Source: Dyella amyloliquefaciens | Lineage (GTDB): Bacteria > Pseudomonadota > Gammaproteobacteria > Xanthomonadales > Rhodanobacteraceae | Direction of reading: 5' to 3' | NCBI RefSeq assembly: GCF_004296575.1 | Contig: NZ_SAYT01000001.1 | Coordinates: 124,001-188,000, forward strand | Length of the DNA: 64,000 bases | Part shown: positions 59,988 through 64,000 of the stretch, one piece after another | How the letters are laid out: each line of letters opens with the position of its first letter | Numbering within the stretch: the first letter of the stretch is position 1 | Position numbers and translations under genes: made by a program | Notes under the pieces: model-generated | What the model saw: only the letters and a program-made list of their open reading frames with translations | Told to the model about the DNA's origin: nothing | Database searches by the model: none

Positions 59988-60697
59988 GTCTTGTCTCCCT
60001 GGATGGACACGGGGCCAAACGGGTAGACCTTGCCCGGCTGCACGATCCAGTCGGCATAGTCGGCACGCGCACCGGGAAAGCCGATCATCTTCCACGCGCC
60101 CATATGCTTGTTGCCGCCGTACATCGGGTCGGCGAAATAGCCTTCCTTGGTATTGGTCAGCAGCTGCGTGAAGAACGCGTTCGCGGGCACTTGGTCCAGC
60201 TTGATCTCACCCTTCTCCAGCTGGTGCAGCACGCCGTCGCGTTCTTCCGCCGACAGCGCGGCGAACTTCTTGTTGTGCTGCTTCTGGCACCAGTCGTCGA
60301 CGGCGGCAATGGCGGTGCGGTAGAGGTCGCGAGGCGTGAAGCGCAGCTGGTAGCCGAGCGTCGGCGCTGCATCGGGCACGAACGGACCCTGCATGTACCA
60401 GTAGCCGCCGTGGCCGTAGCTGTCTTCCATCTGGCGGTCGATGAATTCGGGCACGCCTGCTTCCACTGCACCGGGGCCGTCCTCGTTCGGAGGGATCAGC
60501 CGGTCCACCGCAGCCTGCAGGAATTCCCACTCCGCCGCATTGAAATACTTTGGCGAGTAGGCCGCGCCTGCAGCTGGTGCCGCACTGCCTTGTGACTGCG
60601 CCAGGGCCGAGCCGCCCAGCAAGCTGACGGCTGGCACCGCTACCATCGATTGCCGCAGGAAGTCGCGACGCGACGGCGAGCTAGGCTTGTTCGACAT
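59984..60697 (-). CDS. Gluconate 2-dehydrogenase subunit 3 (TAT-exported small subunit)
   Basis: 237 residues. Twin-arginine motif SRRDFLRQS at 9-17 precedes a hydrophobic stretch and AQS cleavage site. The mature protein has the subunit-3 pattern: FLQAAVDRLIPPNEDGPGAVEAGVPEFIDRQM and later ADPMYGGNKHMGAWKMIGFPGARADY. It is needed for export and assembly of the flavoprotein. First gene of a three-gene coupled operon; ATG 60697 has GGGGAAC before it. Divergent from the CDF transporter gene. Confidence 0.94.
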   Translation of the reverse strand: MSNKPSSPSRRDFLRQSMVAVPAVSLLGGSALAQSQGSAAPAAGAAYSPKYFNAAEWEFLQAAVDRLIPPNEDGPGAVEAGVPEFIDRQMEDSYGHGGYWYMQGPFVPDAAPTLGYQLRFTPRDLYRTAIAAVDDWCQKQHNKKFAALSAEERDGVLHQLEKGEIKLDQVPANAFFTQLLTNTKEGYFADPMYGGNKHMGAWKMIGFPGARADYADWIVQPGKVYPFGPVSIQGDKT

Positions 60698-60912
60698 GGC
60701 GTTCCCCAGGGCAATCGCGTGGAAGCAAAAGTCATGCTGGCGCGCACCATGGGAGCAAAACGTGAAAAGGGAGCATGGGTCGATGCGTCCACGCATTCAC
60801 GAAGCATCGACTGCACATCGCCACATATAATCCTCAGGAAAGTCGTCGGGCCATGAGCCACTGTCACGTGGCGCGCCCGCCGCACCGGGGAACCTCCAGG
60901 GGCTGGCACTGC

Positions 60913-61815
60913 ATGGACACCACACGCGAACAACGCCAGCTCCGCCTGTCCATCGTCGTCACCTTCGTGGTCGGTGTGGCCTGCGTCGCCGTCGGCCTGC
61001 TGATGCGTTCGCAGGCGATTGCGTTCGATGGCTTCTACTCGCTGGTTGACGTGGTGCTGACGGGCGGTTCGTTGCTGGTGTCGCGACTGGTGGCCAGCGA
61101 AGGCAGCCGGCGCTTCCAGTTCGGCTACTGGCACCTGGAACCGCTGATGGTGGTGTTCAACGCCACCGTGCTCACCGCCATCTGCAGCTATGCCGCCTTC
61201 ACCGCGCTGCACGATCTGCTCACCGGCGGCCATGAACTCGCCTTCGGCCTCGGTGCTGCATGGGCGGCCGTCATGGGCGTGGTGAGCATGGGCATGGCGT
61301 ACCAGATGAATCGCCAGTCGAAGCTGCTGGGTTCGGTGCTGGTGCAGCTCGATGCGCGCGGTTGGTTGATCGGTGGTTGCATCAGCATCGCGGTGTTGAT
61401 CGGCTTTGCGCTGGCCGCAGTGATCAAGGGCGGCCCGCTCGATCATTGGACCCGCTACATCGACTCCTCGATCCTGTTGTTGCTGGTGATCGTGCTGTTG
61501 CCGTTGCCCTTGAGCAGCCTGTGGCAAGCCCTGCTCGAAGTGTTGCAACTCGCGCCCGACGCATTGGACCAGCGCGTACGCGCAGTAATGCAGGCGATGG
61601 TGCACGAACGCGGCTACCTCGATTTCTCCAGCTACGTCGCCAAGATGGGCCGCATGCGTTTCATCGACATCCACATCCTGGTCGACCCGACGCGCCCGCT
61701 GGGTACCATGGATGCGATTGACGAAGTGCGCAGCGAGATCGCGCATCGCCTCGGTAGTGATATCCGTGTGGAGTGGCTTACCATCGTGTTCACCGGTAAG
61801 CGGGAGTGGTTGTAG
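60913..61815 (+). CDS. Cation diffusion facilitator family transporter
   Basis: 300 residues, six helices. Helix 2 begins the metal site FDGFYSLVDVVLTGGS (Asp residues four apart, as in CDF proteins), helix 5 carries YIDSSI, and the C-terminal cytoplasmic domain (about 215-300) ends RVEWLTIVFTGK. The usual HxxxD in helix 5 is replaced by DSS, so the metal preference is uncertain. The start ATG 60913 is chosen for a full first helix; an ATG 20 codons upstream (60853) is an alternative. It exports divalent metals. Divergent from the dehydrogenase operon. Confidence 0.82.
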   Translation: MDTTREQRQLRLSIVVTFVVGVACVAVGLLMRSQAIAFDGFYSLVDVVLTGGSLLVSRLVASEGSRRFQFGYWHLEPLMVVFNATVLTAICSYAAFTALHDLLTGGHELAFGLGAAWAAVMGVVSMGMAYQMNRQSKLLGSVLVQLDARGWLIGGCISIAVLIGFALAAVIKGGPLDHWTRYIDSSILLLLVIVLLPLPLSSLWQALLEVLQLAPDALDQRVRAVMQAMVHERGYLDFSSYVAKMGRMRFIDIHILVDPTRPLGTMDAIDEVRSEIAHRLGSDIRVEWLTIVFTGKREWL

Positions 61816-61834
61816 GGCCCTTCCTCAATCTCCT

Positions 61835-61917
61835 TGTAGGAGCGCACCCAGTGCGCGATCGCGGCGCCTCGTCGTTACCACTCCGTAGGCTTTTCGCGCA
61901 CTGGGTGCGCTCCTACA
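61835..61917. repeat. REP inverted pair (REPIN), A subtype, first of three
   Basis: REP 61835-61859 and inverted copy 61893-61917. The spacer reads GCCTCGTCGTTACCACTCCG, almost the same as in the next two pairs. Part of the 352-base gap 61816-62167, which holds only these repeats. Confidence 0.85.
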
Positions 61918-61937
61918 GGGAAAGACAGTGCTGCTCT

Positions 61938-62020
61938 TGTGGGAGCCCACCCTGTGGGCGACTGCGGGGCCTCGTCGTCACCGCGCCGTAGGTTTGTCGC
62001 GCACAGGGTGCGCTCCCACA
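61938..62020. repeat. REP inverted pair (REPIN), G subtype, with a compensated stem variant
   Basis: REP 61938-61962 has GCCCAC/GTGGGC in the stem instead of GCGCAC/GTGCGC; both strands changed, so pairing is kept. Inverted copy 61996-62020 is standard. Spacer resembles its neighbours. Confidence 0.85.
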
Positions 62021-62062
62021 ACGGCGGAAGACTTCCGGCTCCACTAGGGGCTGCCCCGCTCT

Positions 62063-62145
62063 TGTAGGAGCGCACCCAGTGCGCGATCGCAGAGCCTCGT
62101 CGTCACCGCTCCGTAGGCTTTTCGCGCACTGGGTGCGCTCCTACA
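62063..62145. repeat. REP inverted pair (REPIN), A subtype, third of three
   Basis: REP 62063-62087 and inverted copy 62121-62145, spacer GCCTCGTCGTCACCGCTCCG. It ends 22 bases before the lipase stop. Confidence 0.85.
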
Positions 62146-62167
62146 ACAGGCAGAGGGATGAGGGGCC

Positions 62168-63016
62168 TTACGCCCGCTTCTGCAACCAGTCGCCCATCTG
62201 CTTCAACACCTGGCTTCTTGCCGGCTCCGCCTCGTTGAACAGCTCGTGGTACAGCGAGTCGAAGTAGCGGGTGGTGAGGTGGTTGCCGGCCCAGGCGGCG
62301 GCGGAGAAATCGCGGCTGCCCGACGGATCCACCAGCTTGTCCGAACCCGCCACCAGCAGCAGGGTGGGCACGGCCAGCCGGGGTGCGTCGCCGATGGTGG
62401 TGTCGCCGGTGCGGAAGATGAAATCGGCCAGCCTAGGCGTGATCCAGCCGTGGCGCAGCGGGTCGGCGCGATAGGTCGGTTCCACTTGCGTGTCGTGCGA
62501 GAGCTTGTCGAACGGCAGCCCGTTCGGCAGCGGCAGGTTCGGCGTCACCTTGGCCAGTACCCCGGCCAGGCGCTGCATGAACTTCGATTCCCAGGTCCGC
62601 AAGGCCGGCGAAGACAGCACCATCGCCGACGGGCGGATGCGTCGGTCCAGCACGGCTCGCGCGGCCACCAGACCGCCCATGCTGTGGCCGAGCAGCAGCG
62701 GCGGGCGGGGAAGGGAGGCGGCGTAGCCGTTGTAGACCGTGGCCAGGTCTTCCAGCAGGTCGTCCGGATGGCTCAGGCTGCCGCGGGTGCCGGGCGTCTT
62801 GCCATGGCCGCGCTGGTCGTAGCAGCGCACCGAGTAACCGCGGGTATGGAACCACTGGGCCAGCCGCTCGTAGCGGCCGCTGTGCTCGCCCAGCCCGTGG
62901 ACGATCAGCACCGCGTCATGCGCCCGCGTGTGCGGCCAGTCGCGCACGAACAGCGTCTGGCCATCGGGCATGGTGAGCAGCTGCCCATCGTCGCGGTGGT
63001 CGCCCGGGTGGTTCAC
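62168..63016 (-). CDS. Monoacylglycerol lipase/lysophospholipase-like alpha/beta-hydrolase
   Basis: 282 residues, cytoplasmic. VLIVHGLGEHSGRYERLA (oxyanion HG at 40-41), CYDQRGHGKTPG, nucleophile LLGHSMGG with Ser112, Asp in VAGSDKLVD, His in LYHELFNE. This is the Hydrolase_4 (serine aminopeptidase S33-like, PldB/MGL) pattern. It hydrolyses monoacylglycerols or lysophospholipids, consistent with the lipid genes nearby. Its 3' end abuts the triple REP array. Start ATG 63016 MNHPGDHRDD; no clear ribosome site upstream. Confidence 0.88.
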   Translation of the reverse strand: MNHPGDHRDDGQLLTMPDGQTLFVRDWPHTRAHDAVLIVHGLGEHSGRYERLAQWFHTRGYSVRCYDQRGHGKTPGTRGSLSHPDDLLEDLATVYNGYAASLPRPPLLLGHSMGGLVAARAVLDRRIRPSAMVLSSPALRTWESKFMQRLAGVLAKVTPNLPLPNGLPFDKLSHDTQVEPTYRADPLRHGWITPRLADFIFRTGDTTIGDAPRLAVPTLLLVAGSDKLVDPSGSRDFSAAAWAGNHLTTRYFDSLYHELFNEAEPARSQVLKQMGDWLQKRA

Positions 63017-63081
63017 ACGATGGCCTTATCGGGAAAGATCAGGATTCTGCATCAAGCCGGTGCGCCGTGGAGCATGCGGCG

Positions 63082-63112
63082 CAAAAAAGAAGGGAGCGGC
63101 CAGGCCGCTCCC
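63082..63112 (-). terminator. Intrinsic terminator of the TonB receptor gene
   Basis: On the minus strand GGGAGCGGCC, short loop, GGCCGCTCCC, then TTCTTTTTT, 28 bases after the stop. Confidence 0.85.
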
Positions 63113-63140
63113 CTCCAGGGATCCTCGTCGCCGGTGCCGC

Positions 63141-64000
63141 TTAGAAGTCGGCCCGGAACTCCACGCCCAGGATGCGCGGGTCGTTGACGAAGGCGGTGCG
63201 GTTGTTGAAGTCGATCGCACCCGTGATGTAGGTCTTGTTGGTGATGTTGCGGCCGTACAGGGCGATTTCGCGCTTGCCGAAATCCCAGTTGTAGCCCACG
63301 CGCACGCCACCCTCGAGCATCGGCTTGCCGCGGAACTCTTCCGACTGGTACAGGAAGAAGTTCACCTCGCTGCGGTAGCTCCAGTCGGTGTAGAAGAAGA
63401 ACTCGCCGCTCTCGCCGTACGGGATGCCGTAGCGCGCCGTCATGTTGCCGATCCACTTGGGCGCGTTGGGCAGCGGGTTGCCGTCCACCAGCGCGTTGCC
63501 TTGCGCATTGAGCGGGTCGAGCACCGTGCAGCCGGCGCCGCACACGGCCACGGCCAGGTTCGGGTCCTTCAGCTCGGTGTGGTTGTAGCTGCCGCCGGCG
63601 GTGAGCACGAAGTTCGGCGTGACATAGGCTTCGAGGTCGAACTCGGCGCCGTAGCCTTCCGTCTTCTTCGCGTTGATAAGGCGCGTGACATTGATGTCGC
63701 CACCCACCGCAGTGAGCTGCTGGTTGTGCATGGTGTAGTCATACACGTCCGCGTTGAAGCGCAGGCGGTTATCCATGCCCGTGGTCTTCACGCCCAGCTC
63801 GTACGAGGTGATCGTCTCGGGCTTGGCCTGCGAGATGAAGTCGGCAAACAGCACGCGGCCCTGCACGCTGGGTGCGCGGAAGCCATTGGCGATGCGGCCA
63901 TACACGTTGACGTTCGGGTTGAGCGTCCACGTACCGGTGAGGTCGCCGCTCCAGCGCGCATCGTGCGGATCGGCGCCCAGCGACAGCGGGCCCGCGCCGA
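63141..64000 (-). CDS. TonB-dependent receptor, C-terminal part (gene runs off the window)
   Basis: The last 286 codons. The frame is open to the window edge; 63905 is not its start. Barrel strands are evident, e.g. NPNVNVYGRIANGFRAPSVQ, NRLRFNADVYDYTMHNQQL and EFFFYTDWSYRSEVNFF, with the family's final motif LYGRNITNKTY and the C-terminal VEFRADF ending in Phe. SYELGVKTTGMDNRL is the usual segment before the last third. Cys-Gly-Ala-Gly-Cys (VCGAGC) in an extracellular loop probably forms a disulfide. Ligand unknown; no export partner genes are in view. Confidence 0.9.
   Translation of the reverse strand, partial: GAGPLSLGADPHDARWSGDLTGTWTLNPNVNVYGRIANGFRAPSVQGRVLFADFISQAKPETITSYELGVKTTGMDNRLRFNADVYDYTMHNQQLTAVGGDINVTRLINAKKTEGYGAEFDLEAYVTPNFVLTAGGSYNHTELKDPNLAVAVCGAGCTVLDPLNAQGNALVDGNPLPNAPKWIGNMTARYGIPYGESGEFFFYTDWSYRSEVNFFLYQSEEFRGKPMLEGGVRVGYNWDFGKREIALYGRNITNKTYITGAIDFNNRTAFVNDPRILGVEFRADF

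Noticed and set aside
58074-60026. A 650-codon open frame antisense to the GMC dehydrogenase
   Set aside because: Same reasons: mirror of strong codon bias in the real gene, no ribosome site, no motif.
1-64000. CRISPR array, tRNA, rRNA, insertion sequence or prophage
   Set aside because: No regularly spaced direct repeats, no cloverleaf-like sequence, no transposase or phage gene was seen; REPs are irregular and hairpin-shaped.

Overview
The window is about 64 kb of GC-rich, gene-dense chromosome. Gene content, the Rhodanobacteraceae/Xanthomonadaceae-like style of the proteins, GTG/TTG starts and abundant GTAG/GTGG-type REP hairpins point to a gammaproteobacterium of the Xanthomonadales (Lysobacterales), most likely a Rhodanobacteraceae genus such as Dyella, Luteibacter or Rhodanobacter. 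The genus is an inference from general resemblance. I see no prophage, insertion sequence, CRISPR array, tRNA or rRNA.

Layout. 1-5482 (minus): a complete De Ley-Doudoroff (oxidative galactose) operon. It holds an FCD-type GntR regulator, 2-keto-3-deoxygalactonate kinase, KDPGal aldolase, galactonate dehydratase, a sugar dehydrogenase, a lactonase and a sugar porter. A secreted aldose 1-epimerase diverges from it, and both promoters carry a TCATACAA regulator-like box. 7-16.8 kb: exported hydrolases, namely an alpha/beta hydrolase, a lipoprotein alkaline phosphatase, an acyl hydrolase, a glycerophosphodiesterase, a nucleotide pyrophosphatase/phosphodiesterase and a TonB receptor. 16.9-18.9 kb: a translationally coupled lysoplasmalogenase (YhhN) and alkylglycerol-monooxygenase-like membrane hydroxylase, a candidate ether-lipid breakdown pair. 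19-25.6 kb: amino acid permease, outer-membrane barrel protein, M61 peptidase, a repeat-rich non-coding block and an exported amidohydrolase. 25.6-31.8 kb: PlsB, an unknown membrane-anchored protein with a candidate structured RNA upstream, class C acid phosphatase and an AI-2E-family permease. 31.8-43.1 kb: BluB, a Rep-type helicase, a Sel1-repeat protein, thymidine kinase lacking most zinc ligands, MutM, Gnd and a four-gene Gld-like ABC export cluster. 43.3-49.3 kb: acyl desaturase, a saccharopine-dehydrogenase-like protein convergent with DCC and DUF4166-like genes, L33/L28, SecB and GpsA. 49.4-64 kb: SNF2-type helicase, small secreted proteins, HAD phosphatase, glucokinase, a three-subunit GMC/cytochrome c dehydrogenase, CDF transporter, a monoacylglycerol-lipase-like hydrolase and a truncated TonB receptor.

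Carbon flow. Galactose entering by the porter would be oxidised to KDPGal and split to pyruvate plus glyceraldehyde 3-phosphate. Glucokinase, 6-phosphogluconate dehydrogenase and the periplasmic GMC/cytochrome dehydrogenase handle glucose- and gluconate-type sugars. PlsB, GpsA, GlpQ, the desaturase and the YhhN/AGMO pair concern glycerol-phosphate and lipid metabolism.

Non-coding structure. Eighteen intact copies of a 25-nt REP hairpin fall into two subtypes that differ at three linked positions. Fourteen of them form seven inverted pairs, each made of one subtype only. Other repeats are a longer composite element with a palindromic core (two copies), a 30-bp inverted-repeat family, and several terminators.
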